Part shown: positions 18,412 through 26,068 of the stretch, one piece after another
Layout of the letters: each line of letters starts with the position of its first letter
Numbering within the stretch: the stretch's first letter is position 1
NCBI GenBank assembly: GCA_964523895.1
Contig: CAZGBJ010000003.1
Location: 1 to 64,000 of the forward strand
From: UBA7359 sp964523895
GTDB taxonomy: Bacteria > Pseudomonadota > Gammaproteobacteria > Eutrophobiales > Eutrophobiaceae
Direction: 5' to 3'
DNA length: 64,000 bases
Made by a program: the position numbers and the translations under genes
The notes under the pieces: model-generated
Databases searched by the model: none
Seen by the model: the letters and a program-made list of their open reading frames with translations, nothing else
Told to the model about the DNA's origin: nothing

Positions 18412-18751
18412 TTACTACACCGCCTATTTCGAGGTTAATCCTTTTCTCTATCTTATTATTCTGGCGGCCAATTTCATGACCCCCCTTATTCAAAAAAACC
18501 GTCTATACTGCAGCACAACAATCGTAACAAGATAAACTGTTTTTCAGCTAACATAATGCCATGACTGATACGCTCGTCAACTACTACAGCTGTTGAATAC
18601 AGTAATGAAGCTATCTGTCTGTAAATTCACTATATTTTTTAATTTCTGTATCGGATAAACTGCTAGAATTTACTAACTATAACTAAAGCAACACAATATA
18701 AAGAGTTACCCATGTATTTCACGCCTAGTCTAAATAATAAAAATTAGTAAC
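18412..18751. other. Intergenic region between rsd and the Ser/Thr kinase
   Basis: No gene seen in 340 bases. It must hold the divergent promoters of rsd and the kinase. On the plus strand TGCTAGAAT at 18661-18669 looks like an extended -10 about 80 bases upstream of the kinase start, and TATACT at 18504-18509 is another weak candidate. Neither has a good -35. No repeat or structured RNA was recognised. Confidence 0.4.
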
Positions 18752-20239
18752 ATGGAAATACCAGGTTATAAAATAGAAAAAGAAATTGGCAAGGGTGGTA
18801 TGGCGACGGTATACCTCGCTATTCAGGAATCGCTTGAACGCTCTGTCGTCCTGAAGATTATGGATAAGGTTCAAAGCGCCGCTGCCGATGATATGACTCA
18901 GCGTTTTGTCGATGAAGGCCGGATCGTCGCATCTTTACATCATCCCAATATTGTTACGATCTATGACATTGGCCTATCTGGTGATGAACTCTATATATCA
19001 ATGGAATATGTTCAAGGTGGCGATTTAAAAACGCGCATGGAAACGCACGTCCCCCCCAAAACGGCTCTTGATATTATTGCAAAAGTGGGGTCTGCACTAA
19101 GTAGCGCACACTCACATAACGTTATTCATCGAGACGTAAAACCGGCAAATATACTTTTTCGGGAAAACGGCACACCATTGCTAACTGACTTTGGCATTGC
19201 CAAACAAATGGACTATGACAAGGATCTTACCTCTACTGGAATCTTTCTTGGCAGTCCAAATTACGTTAGTCCAGAACAAGCTGACGGAAAAAGAGTTGAT
19301 GGCCGTTCTGATATATACAGTCTTGGTTGCATATTCTATGAAATGTTAACCGGATATAAACCTTATCATTCCGACTCTGTTATCGACATTGTTATTCAGC
19401 ATAAAACCTCTCCTGTGCCAACATTGCCTGAAAAATTATCAATCTATCAATCCTTATTAGACAGGATGATGGCAAAAAATCTCGATGAGCGCTTTAGCAG
19501 CGCAGAGAAGATGCTGAAAAGCTTGGGAAAACTCCAGACAATAGAAGATAGCGGCAGCAATGAGTTAGTCCCCGATTTTGATATAACGGGCATGACAAAA
19601 AATACGGATGACACGAACAATACAAAAAAGAAATCCAGCGTTATATTAATTTCTTTATTAATTTTATCAGCGATATTCTTTTTCGGATTACAGTTCGTTG
19701 AAATAAAACTGAAAAGTTCCGATGTGCGTATGGATCAAATATCAACTAACAGCGTTTTACCATCAGTTACACCTACTACAGCCAACCTGGCAGAGCAAAC
19801 AATAGAGACGATACAAACTACGCCACAAACTGCTGCTGAGACTGAATCCGAACAAATAACTGAAGAAACACAAACGAGTCAGATCAATCTCCCACCTGTA
19901 TCTGATCAAGTGACACGCGCTCTGGCATGGCTAGGAAAACAAAGTCTGGATGAATTTAAGTTAACTTATCCACCCAAGGATAATGCTTATTATTATTTTT
20001 CACGCTTACTGGAACTTCAACCTGATAATCGATCTGCGTATGAAGGAATACTGTCGATTGCTGAACGTTATGTCATTCTTGCCGAACGATCTCTTGCTAA
20101 CAACGAGATTGAAAAGACACGAACCTATATTGAAATAGGCCTGCAAATTAATCCGGGAAACGAGGGTTTATTATCCTTGCAGTCTTTATTAACTAATCAA
20201 AAAACAGGCTTCATGCAAACGATCAAATCGTTTTTCTAG
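18752..20239 (+). CDS. Membrane-anchored Hanks-type Ser/Thr protein kinase
   Basis: Eukaryote-like protein kinase, 495 residues. The cytoplasmic catalytic domain (1-265) has the glycine loop GKGGMATVY, Lys35, the HRDVKPANILF catalytic loop (Asp128, Lys130, Asn133), DFGIAK (146-151) and GSPNYVSPEQ, so it should be active. One membrane helix follows at about 297-317. The outer part is a Thr/Glu/Gln-rich linker and then a TPR-like helical region (380-480, with LLELQPDNRSAYEGIL and IGLQINPGNEGLLSL). There are no PASTA repeats. No phosphatase or FHA gene adjoins it. Targets are unknown, but the neighbours are envelope proteins, a FecR protein and an adenylate cyclase. Confidence 0.93.
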   Translation: MEIPGYKIEKEIGKGGMATVYLAIQESLERSVVLKIMDKVQSAAADDMTQRFVDEGRIVASLHHPNIVTIYDIGLSGDELYISMEYVQGGDLKTRMETHVPPKTALDIIAKVGSALSSAHSHNVIHRDVKPANILFRENGTPLLTDFGIAKQMDYDKDLTSTGIFLGSPNYVSPEQADGKRVDGRSDIYSLGCIFYEMLTGYKPYHSDSVIDIVIQHKTSPVPTLPEKLSIYQSLLDRMMAKNLDERFSSAEKMLKSLGKLQTIEDSGSNELVPDFDITGMTKNTDDTNNTKKKSSVILISLLILSAIFFFGLQFVEIKLKSSDVRMDQISTNSVLPSVTPTTANLAEQTIETIQTTPQTAAETESEQITEETQTSQINLPPVSDQVTRALAWLGKQSLDEFKLTYPPKDNAYYYFSRLLELQPDNRSAYEGILSIAERYVILAERSLANNEIEKTRTYIEIGLQINPGNEGLLSLQSLLTNQKTGFMQTIKSFF

Positions 20240-20270
20240 ATATTCGAAAGACCCTGACACAAAAGTTATT

Positions 20271-20801
20271 TTATTCTAGTGCTTGTTTAGCACTCTCCGT
20301 CTGTGATTTTTCCCACTCTGTAATCATTTTACGCAATTCATCCGCATTTTTATCTGTAATACTATCTTTCTCTTGTTCGTCTTCCTGATTTTCTTCAGGA
20401 AAGAAATCTTCTGTAGCGAGTTCGTCTTCCGAATCCATTTCATCAATATCCCCACGACGGGATTCCTTAGGCTCAGCTTTTTCGTATTTCTGCTTCATTT
20501 CTTGCGCCTTGGCAATTTTCTCTTTAGCCCTTTGGCGATCTTCTTCAACTAAAATAAACGCTTGCTGGCGCATACGTTGACGTACCTCATCTGAAACATC
20601 AATTGCTGTATCATCAATCAGTCGGCCATTATCGAATACAAAAACCCTCGGCCCACCAGCAGTACTTCGGTACCAGGCTGGCGGTTTACCGGACAACTGC
20701 GTAGTTTCAACACCCGGTTCTGTCCATTGATACATTCGCGCTTCTACCGCACTAGTAGTAACTAAAAAAAGTAGTATTAATAAAATTCGCATAGTTCTCA
20801 A
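20271..20801 (-). CDS. Secreted DUF4124-like protein
   Basis: A 176-residue protein with a Sec signal peptide (residues 1-21, ending VEA). After it comes a short block MYQWTEPGVETTQLSGKPPAWYR that fits the DUF4124 pattern (YxWxDxxGxxxYSDxPP), common in gammaproteobacterial periplasmic proteins. The rest is a highly charged helix or coiled coil (EEDRQRAKEKIAKAQEM, then an acidic stretch). Function is unknown. The gene is convergent with the kinase, 31 bases apart. Confidence 0.7.
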   Translation of the reverse strand: MRTMRILLILLFLVTTSAVEARMYQWTEPGVETTQLSGKPPAWYRSTAGGPRVFVFDNGRLIDDTAIDVSDEVRQRMRQQAFILVEEDRQRAKEKIAKAQEMKQKYEKAEPKESRRGDIDEMDSEDELATEDFFPEENQEDEQEKDSITDKNADELRKMITEWEKSQTESAKQALE

Positions 20802-20892
20802 ACCTGACTTTATCTTTTAATTATATGACAAATAATAACAAAGCGTATATCTAGCTGCATCTCTATACTCATGATATTTGGAGATACAGTGT

Positions 20893-21780
20893 TTAATACG
20901 CATACCAAAAACTTGCATGATAAATTAAACCTTGATAACGGTTTCCACCCGCTGCATCAGAATGATGATATTGTGTCGCTAATTCAACTTCTGAACTTTC
21001 GCCAAGACTTAAATTCATTCCGGCATTTAATTTATGACTCGTAGCATCTAAACGATAAGCACAGCGACGATTCATACAACCTGGACCCAAACCAGGAGAA
21101 AAAACATCATCAGGTGCAATTGCTTCAGCAGCAGCCATTATCCTGGCATTAGGAATCGCCGTTGAAACAACTTCTCCGTATTCTATTTTATAACCGGCAA
21201 ACAATGTCAATGCCCGTGAATAGCCATATTCCACTTCTGTTGCAACACTATGATTAATCAAATCAAAAACCTCTCCATCCGCATAACGTTGTTTATATCC
21301 GTATGCCAGTGAACCACTTAACTTATTGGTAAAGCGTTTACCTGTCTTTAATGATGCGCCCAGAATTAAACTATCCCTTATATCACTTTTATTAAATTTC
21401 AAATGATTCAAACTGAACGTTGCTTCAAACCAGGGCTTAAAAAAACCCGTGACAGGCTGATAATAATAATTTCCTGTTACACCAAACTGTAGATTATTGA
21501 GTGCCTTAAATTGATTCAGCCGCTCATAAACAATATCGGCAGAGATATTTAGCAAACTATGCTGGTTTAATACTTTTTGATAACCATAACGCGTGCTGAG
21601 ACTATTGATGAAGTCCTCTTTTCTGTCATTTTCCGTTTGCGCACGGCTTACATTTGAGTCATAACGTAGTCCAGCACCAACGTCACCATATGCACCACTG
21701 CCATAATAGGAGGCGCTATACGTATCCATAGAAATGACTACGAAGATAAATAAACTAGTACCAAGAATAGTTTTTAGCAT
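20893..21780 (-). CDS. Predicted outer-membrane beta-barrel protein
   Basis: A 295-residue precursor with an N-terminal hydrophobic signal (to about residue 23). The mature part shows repeated amphipathic strands (for example NISADIVYERLNQF, GASLKTGKRFTNKLSGSLAYGY, ASFWYAY) and ends in an aromatic residue, as outer-membrane barrels do. I do not recognise a named family. It is divergent from the FecR gene with a 139-base shared upstream region, so the two may be co-regulated. Confidence 0.7.
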   Translation of the reverse strand: MLKTILGTSLFIFVVISMDTYSASYYGSGAYGDVGAGLRYDSNVSRAQTENDRKEDFINSLSTRYGYQKVLNQHSLLNISADIVYERLNQFKALNNLQFGVTGNYYYQPVTGFFKPWFEATFSLNHLKFNKSDIRDSLILGASLKTGKRFTNKLSGSLAYGYKQRYADGEVFDLINHSVATEVEYGYSRALTLFAGYKIEYGEVVSTAIPNARIMAAAEAIAPDDVFSPGLGPGCMNRRCAYRLDATSHKLNAGMNLSLGESSEVELATQYHHSDAAGGNRYQGLIYHASFWYAY

Positions 21781-21919
21781 AATTTGGCAAACAGTACCTT
21801 AAGTAATTTATTAATAATAAATGATAAATTACTGATTTCAATGCTTAAATGTGATTTTTTACTAACTATTTCATATTAATAGGGTCAATAAACTGGTTCA
21901 AATCAAGAAAGGAGGGGTT

Positions 21920-22684
21920 ATGCCACCTATAGAAGACAAATATGAAAATTCACGCAGAGAATTTCTGCTGCGAGTACTTGCATCTGGTGTTTATGCAGGA
22001 ATGGCACCTGGGTTGCTGCTTCCTTTAAATGTTTGGGCAGAAAAATTAGGGCAACTACCTGGCACGTTATTAGAAGGGCGTTCAATCTTTGACATGAAAG
22101 GCCAGGTTAAAGTTAATGGTGTCCTGGCCAATGAAAAAACGATTATTTCTGCCAGCGATAAAATTGAAACAGGTGATCGCAGTTATATTATTTTTGTCGT
22201 AGGCAAAGATGCTTTTATTCTGCGCAGTAATAGTCAGCTTACGCTTTCAGCCAATGATGAAAAAGAGTCAAAATCACAAATTAAAAGTGCGTTGGTAAAT
22301 TCTCTACGACTGGTAACAGGAAAATTATTATCTGTTTTTGGTAAAAGTCGTCATAAGATATCGACACCAACGGCAACAATAGGGATCAGGGGCACTGGCA
22401 TTTATGTCGAGGCTGAAGCTGATGAATCTTATGTTTGTACTTGTTATGGCACCACCGTAATAAGCGCGACTAACGATCAGTCTAGTATCGAAACAATCAC
22501 TTCACAACATCACGATGCTCCCAGATATATCACTGCGTCAGGATCTGAAGGACAGCTAATACGACCAGCACCGGTAAAAAATCACGATGATATTGAACTT
22601 TTGCTAATAGAAGAACTGGTCGGTCGACAGCTCCCCTTCCCTGTCCCAGGAGGAAGACGACGATCTTCGATATCGCCTTATTAA
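21920..22684 (+). CDS. Tat-exported FecR-domain protein
   Basis: A 254-residue protein with a twin-arginine start (SRREFLLRVLASGVYAGM), so probably exported folded by Tat. Residues 55-180 form a FecR-like beta domain (GQVKVNGVLANEKTIISASDKIETGDRS... and KISTPTATIGIRGTGIYVEA). This is the stand-alone periplasmic type of FecR domain, not the TonB-signalling anti-sigma factor: no FecI or FecA neighbours exist. The C-terminus is proline- and arginine-rich. AGGAGGGG lies upstream of the ATG as a strong ribosome binding site. A second FecR gene begins at 63569. Confidence 0.85.
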   Translation: MPPIEDKYENSRREFLLRVLASGVYAGMAPGLLLPLNVWAEKLGQLPGTLLEGRSIFDMKGQVKVNGVLANEKTIISASDKIETGDRSYIIFVVGKDAFILRSNSQLTLSANDEKESKSQIKSALVNSLRLVTGKLLSVFGKSRHKISTPTATIGIRGTGIYVEAEADESYVCTCYGTTVISATNDQSSIETITSQHHDAPRYITASGSEGQLIRPAPVKNHDDIELLLIEELVGRQLPFPVPGGRRRSSISPY

Positions 22685-22689
22685 ATACG

Positions 22690-22784
22690 AATTAGCCACA
22701 GAGCTCTTCGAGAGCACAGAGAAAAACAAAACGCTTATTTTTATTACTTTCTCTCTGTGAACTCCGTGTTCTCTGTGACAAACA
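22690..22784. repeat. Imperfect inverted repeat built from CACAGAG units
   Basis: Two arms of about 33 bases face each other between the convergent FecR and ABC-ATPase genes. CACAGAG occurs at 22697 and 22715 and its complement CTCTGTG at 22753 and 22771. The left arm also contains a nested GCTCT-TCG-AGAGC hairpin. It may act as a bidirectional terminator or be a degenerate dispersed repeat. Confidence 0.6.
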
Positions 22785-22789
22785 GATTT

Positions 22790-23515
22790 CTAATTATCAA
22801 TGTCGATGCATTTTAAATACGCATCTTCAAGACCATTGGCGTCGTATTGTTCACAGCATTCAGACGGCGAACCGTTAAAACAAACCTTACCATTGTGCAA
22901 TACGATGATTCGATCACAGATACTTTCTACGTCGGCTAGCAAATGCGTACTGAAAAACAGTGTTTTACCTGTTTCCTTTAAACTAATCATGTATCGTTTT
23001 AAATAAGCGCGTGCTTTTGGATCTAAACCACTCATCGGTTCATCAAATAACAACATCGGACGTTGACTTAAAAAACAGGATGCCAGACCCAGTTTTTGTG
23101 CCATTCCTTTTGAATATTGGCGTACTGATTTTTTTAAAGCGGATAAATCCAGATCTAATACCTTGAAAATATTTTCTATATCTGTTTCTTTCAATTCAAT
23201 CTGATTTAACTCAGCCATATAAGATAGGAAGTCTTTTCCGGTTAAATAATAGGGAGGTAAAAATTTCTCCGGCAAAAACGATAATGATTGTCGCGATAAT
23301 GTTTCTCTATGAGATTGCCCAAAGATTTCAATATTGCCTGTTTTTATTGAAATAAAATCTAGCACAGATTTTATCAGGGTTGTTTTTCCAGCGCCATTGA
23401 CGCCGACCAAACCAATATACTCACCTTGATTAACCGATAAATTAATATCGATTAATACAGGATTATTTTCATAACTCTGGTTTAATTGTTCAATTTTTAG
23501 TGCGGTTTCTGACAT
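22790..23515 (-). CDS. ABC transporter ATP-binding protein
   Basis: A 241-residue ATPase with Walker A GVNGAGKTT, the signature region QYSKGMAQKLGLA, Walker B MLLFDEP and the switch His in FFSTHLLADVE. It resembles the ATPases of ABC-2 type exporters (NosF/CcmA-like). No permease adjoins it, and the most likely partner is the ABC-2 permease at 26825-27598, 3.3 kb away on the same strand. The substrate is unknown. It is convergent with the FecR gene. Confidence 0.9.
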   Translation of the reverse strand: MSETALKIEQLNQSYENNPVLIDINLSVNQGEYIGLVGVNGAGKTTLIKSVLDFISIKTGNIEIFGQSHRETLSRQSLSFLPEKFLPPYYLTGKDFLSYMAELNQIELKETDIENIFKVLDLDLSALKKSVRQYSKGMAQKLGLASCFLSQRPMLLFDEPMSGLDPKARAYLKRYMISLKETGKTLFFSTHLLADVESICDRIIVLHNGKVCFNGSPSECCEQYDANGLEDAYLKCIDIDN

Positions 23516-23527
23516 GGAATCCTATAC

Positions 23528-23578
23528 ATCGTCGCTTCGGACTCCTGTCCTCTCGCGACATACTGTTCATCCATGAAC
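23528..23578 (-). repeat. Dispersed hairpin element of the CATGGATG type
   Basis: On the minus strand it contains GTTCA-TGGA-TGAAC (plus coordinates 23565-23578), then GGAC-AGGA-GTCC (23539-23550), then GCGACG. The same order, a TGGA-looped hairpin followed by AGGA and GCGACG words, occurs inside the MITE-like element at 50196-50383. It lies between the pilin terminator and the ABC ATPase start. Confidence 0.5.
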
Positions 23579-23583
23579 GTAAA

Positions 23584-23605
23584 AATGCCCGCATAAGCGG
23601 GCATT
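23584..23605 (-). terminator. Rho-independent terminator of the pilin gene
   Basis: A 9-base-pair stem AATGCCCGC/GCGGGCATT with a 4-base loop lies 24 bases beyond the pilin stop codon. On the minus strand it is followed by a short T run. It separates the pilin transcript from the ABC ATPase gene. Confidence 0.85.
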
Positions 23606-23628
23606 GATATTTAACTATTTTGCTTGGT

Positions 23629-24405
23629 TTAATATACAAAAACCTGTGGGCAATTCTGGAAATCATCAAATATATCGTAAATATCTGTTGCTACACCAGT
23701 ACCCGCCGCATTTCCCGCTGCAACAACTGCTGCGCCAGTTGTGCAACCTGCAATTTGTGACACGAACTCTACACCATCAAATGCTGTTCCGCCGCCTCCA
23801 GCAAGCGCAGGGGTTGTTAATCTTAATACACCTGAATTTGGTAAGCCGTCATCTACTTTTATATCCAGTTCTCTGGCGATTTTGACAGGCACATTCCGTC
23901 CCATGTGTAGATTCAAACGAATCGAAGCCGTTCCGGTATAACCGGCATTACGTGTTAGCACCAGGGCACCATTAAAAGCATTAAACGGCCCTACCTGATT
24001 AGCCGAATAGGCTGCTTCAGAAGCAGGTGTTGCTGTCGCGGGTGTAAAACCGCCTCCGAGAAATTGGGCTCTGGCTAATTGTTCCCAAACTGCAGTGGCT
24101 TCTTCAAGCGTATTGTCGAGCTGGCCATTACCATCGGTAACAGATGCGGCAACTGGTAAATTAACCGTTACACCAATAGCTTGTGTTGCATTAAGCGCTA
24201 TAAAATCACCTGGTACCTGACGATAACGGTCAATAAATCCATAGTATGCAGCTTGAATACCGGAATTCTGGTCGGCCAGGTTACGAACGCGTGCACTATT
24301 AATTAGTTCCTGGCCTTTGAGGATACCGCCTAATAACAATCCAATAATGACCAATACGATGGCTATTTCAACTAATGTAAAACCTTTCTGTTTATTAATT
24401 TTCAT
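23629..24405 (-). CDS. Type IV pilin-like protein, stand-alone transcription unit
   Basis: A 258-residue prepilin with a short leader (MKINKQKG) and the class III signal GFTLVEIAIVLVIIGLLLGG, with Glu at position 5 of the mature chain. The leader should be cleaved between Gly8 and Phe9. The globular part has YGFIDRYRQVPGDF and a likely disulfide pair (Cys in IAGCTTG and NCPQVF). It is preceded by a sigma-54-type promoter and followed by a strong terminator, so it is expressed alone. It is a good candidate for the major subunit of the pilus whose machinery is encoded at 29353-45433. No prepilin peptidase gene lies in the window. Confidence 0.88.
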   Translation of the reverse strand: MKINKQKGFTLVEIAIVLVIIGLLLGGILKGQELINSARVRNLADQNSGIQAAYYGFIDRYRQVPGDFIALNATQAIGVTVNLPVAASVTDGNGQLDNTLEEATAVWEQLARAQFLGGGFTPATATPASEAAYSANQVGPFNAFNGALVLTRNAGYTGTASIRLNLHMGRNVPVKIARELDIKVDDGLPNSGVLRLTTPALAGGGGTAFDGVEFVSQIAGCTTGAAVVAAGNAAGTGVATDIYDIFDDFQNCPQVFVY

Positions 24406-24455
24406 TGTTCTCTTCTCTCCGTAAATAAGCTTTTACTGCTTTTGCTTAAGTACAA

Positions 24456-24471
24456 TGCAGAGACCATGCCA
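24456..24471 (-). promoter_or_regulatory. Sigma-54-type promoter of the pilin gene
   Basis: On the minus strand TGGCATGGTCTCTGCA matches the TGGCAC-N5-TTGCA consensus with two mismatches and has the exact GG-N10-GC spacing. Transcription would start near 24446, about 40 bases before the pilin ATG. A sigma-54 activator is encoded at 43991-45433. Confidence 0.7.
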
Positions 24472-24553
24472 AAAATATAAGTAATTGATTTTAATAAAAA
24501 TAACAGGGAAAAGTTCATGTTGCTTGTTAAAAACATGATGACTTATCAACAAT

Positions 24554-24575
24554 AACTGTTGAGATATCAACAGTT
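24554..24575. repeat. Perfect 9-bp inverted repeat, possible activator site
   Basis: AACTGTTGA and TCAACAGTT flank the loop GATA. There is no T run on either side, so it is unlikely to be a terminator. Its position upstream of the sigma-54-type promoter would suit an enhancer-binding protein, but this is inference. Confidence 0.45.
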
Positions 24576-24734
24576 CCGGGTTCAGGTAATTTAATCTCGG
24601 ATCAAAACGCTGTCTAGTAAACAAAAGAGCGGTTTGAGAAACTGTTTCAGTTTCCCCTCTACCTTGTCGATAATTTAACTAACACTCTAAGCCAGAGCAG
24701 GAATTCTATTCTTTCGAAGCTCGACTTTCTTAGC

Positions 24735-24762
24735 CACAGACGACTGCATGGAGTCGTCTGTG
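24735..24762. repeat. 11-bp perfect hairpin with a CATGG loop
   Basis: CACAGACGACT pairs with AGTCGTCTGTG around a GCATGG loop. The loop contains the most upstream ATG of the adenylate cyclase frame. It may be a dispersed element related to the other CATGGA hairpins, or a structure that controls translation. Confidence 0.6.
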
Positions 24763-24807
24763 ATAATATTACAATCTGATAATGACTTTTCTTTTTACGT
24801 GTCAATA

Positions 24808-26067
24808 ATGCCTAAAATATCAAAAACTAATCTGATAAAAGTTTCTGCCATCTTCAGTGTATTTATGATGTTTGTATCAGGTGCTACGGGCCTTATTGAA
24901 ATCACTATTAGTCAAAGTCCTATACTCAGTATCAACAGCAAGCTATTTAATTCATCAGGCAGCTATAATCTTGCGCTAAATAATATATTTCTAACTAAAG
25001 AATTTAGCTTGCTATTGATGTCAGGCTTATTACTCACTATTGCTCTACCAATATTGTCCCCATTAAAAGCATTCCTGCTTACCTTTGCATTATTATTGTT
25101 CACGGTTGCTTTTGCTTATTACAGCTCAAACGCATCATTGATACCGTTAGAATATTGTTTCTTAACGATATTGGTTATCTACATGGTTAATGTATTGATT
25201 AGCTATTTTATTGAAATACAGTCCAAACAAAAGCTAATGGAAACATTTGGCCAGTACATACCGCCTCATCTGGTAAATGAATTAAGTCGCTTGCCGAAAG
25301 AACTTTCTTTGGAAGGCGAATCGAGAACACTGACGGTTTTCTTTTGTGATTTATTAAGTTTCACCAGTATTTCGGAGGAATTAAATCCAAAACAATTAAA
25401 TAAACTGCTGAATGAATATTTCACCGTCATGACTGAGATATTATTTAAACACGAAGGCACCATTGATAAATATATTGGTGATGCGATTATGGCTTTCTGG
25501 AATGCACCAACAAAACAGGAAGCGCATGCCCAACGTTCGGTTGAAGCGGCGCTGGAAATGGATCTTGCTATAAAGGAACTGTCTAAAAGCTTTATTGCCC
25601 GCGGCTGGCCAGGACCAACCATGGGCATCGGTATCAACACAGGCCGGGCAAATGTAGGCAATATGGGTTCAAAGTATCGTATGACCTACACAGCGATAGG
25701 CGATGCTGTAAATCTAGCCTCTAGAATTGAGTCTCTAACCCGAGTTTATCGGGTGCCTATCATTATAAGTGAACATACCTATAAACAATTAGAAGGGATC
25801 TGTTGCAGAGAACTTGATTTAGTACAGGTTCGCGGGAAAAAACATTTAACACGAGTATTCCAACCCTTAGGTTATGAGAATGAAGTAGGCCAGAGGCTTA
25901 AGGAAAAACTGATACTGCATGAGGAAGCCATTGAAATTTATCATGACAAAAAGTATAAAAATGCAGCTCGTTTATTTAGAAACTTATATGAGTCAGATAA
26001 AACAGACAAATATTATAAAGCGATGCTAAAAAAAGTAATGGAATTACAAGAGCAGGAGCAGACTTAA
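24808..26067 (+). CDS. Membrane class III adenylate cyclase with reduced sensor region
   Basis: Makes cAMP from ATP. From ATG 24808 it has 419 residues. A further in-frame ATG at 24748 lies in a hairpin loop and seems less likely. Neither has a clear ribosome binding site. The N-terminal half has one helix (about 10-30), a short outer loop of about 50 residues, then three helices (about 65-155), as in CHASE2 cyclases but with the large CHASE2 sensor almost gone. The catalytic domain has both metal Asp residues (FFCDLLSFTS, IGDAIMAFW), the Lys in DKYIGD and Thr in YTAIGD that favour ATP, and VNLASRIE. It is convergent with the gene at 26069, one base apart. Confidence 0.9.
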   Translation: MPKISKTNLIKVSAIFSVFMMFVSGATGLIEITISQSPILSINSKLFNSSGSYNLALNNIFLTKEFSLLLMSGLLLTIALPILSPLKAFLLTFALLLFTVAFAYYSSNASLIPLEYCFLTILVIYMVNVLISYFIEIQSKQKLMETFGQYIPPHLVNELSRLPKELSLEGESRTLTVFFCDLLSFTSISEELNPKQLNKLLNEYFTVMTEILFKHEGTIDKYIGDAIMAFWNAPTKQEAHAQRSVEAALEMDLAIKELSKSFIARGWPGPTMGIGINTGRANVGNMGSKYRMTYTAIGDAVNLASRIESLTRVYRVPIIISEHTYKQLEGICCRELDLVQVRGKKHLTRVFQPLGYENEVGQRLKEKLILHEEAIEIYHDKKYKNAARLFRNLYESDKTDKYYKAMLKKVMELQEQEQT

Positions 26068-26068
26068 A

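Larger units (their letters stand above)
24406..24747. other. Intergenic region between the pilin and adenylate cyclase genes
   Basis: This 342-base gap holds the pilin ribosome binding site (GGAG and AGAAG before ATG 24405), the sigma-54-like promoter at 24456-24471, and a perfect 9-base inverted repeat AACTGTTGA-GATA-TCAACAGTT at 24554-24575. ATCAACA is repeated nearby at 24545. The inverted repeat lies about 120 bases upstream of the predicted pilin transcription start, a plausible activator site. No gene seen. Confidence 0.5.

Noticed and set aside
21920..22684. FecR as an anti-sigma factor of an iron-uptake system
   Set aside because: There is no FecI-type sigma factor or TonB receptor nearby, and the Tat signal and stand-alone FecR domain fit another group.
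24433..24624. A 63-codon minus-strand frame in the pilin upstream region
   Set aside because: It covers the sigma-54-type promoter and the inverted repeat, and its product looks random.
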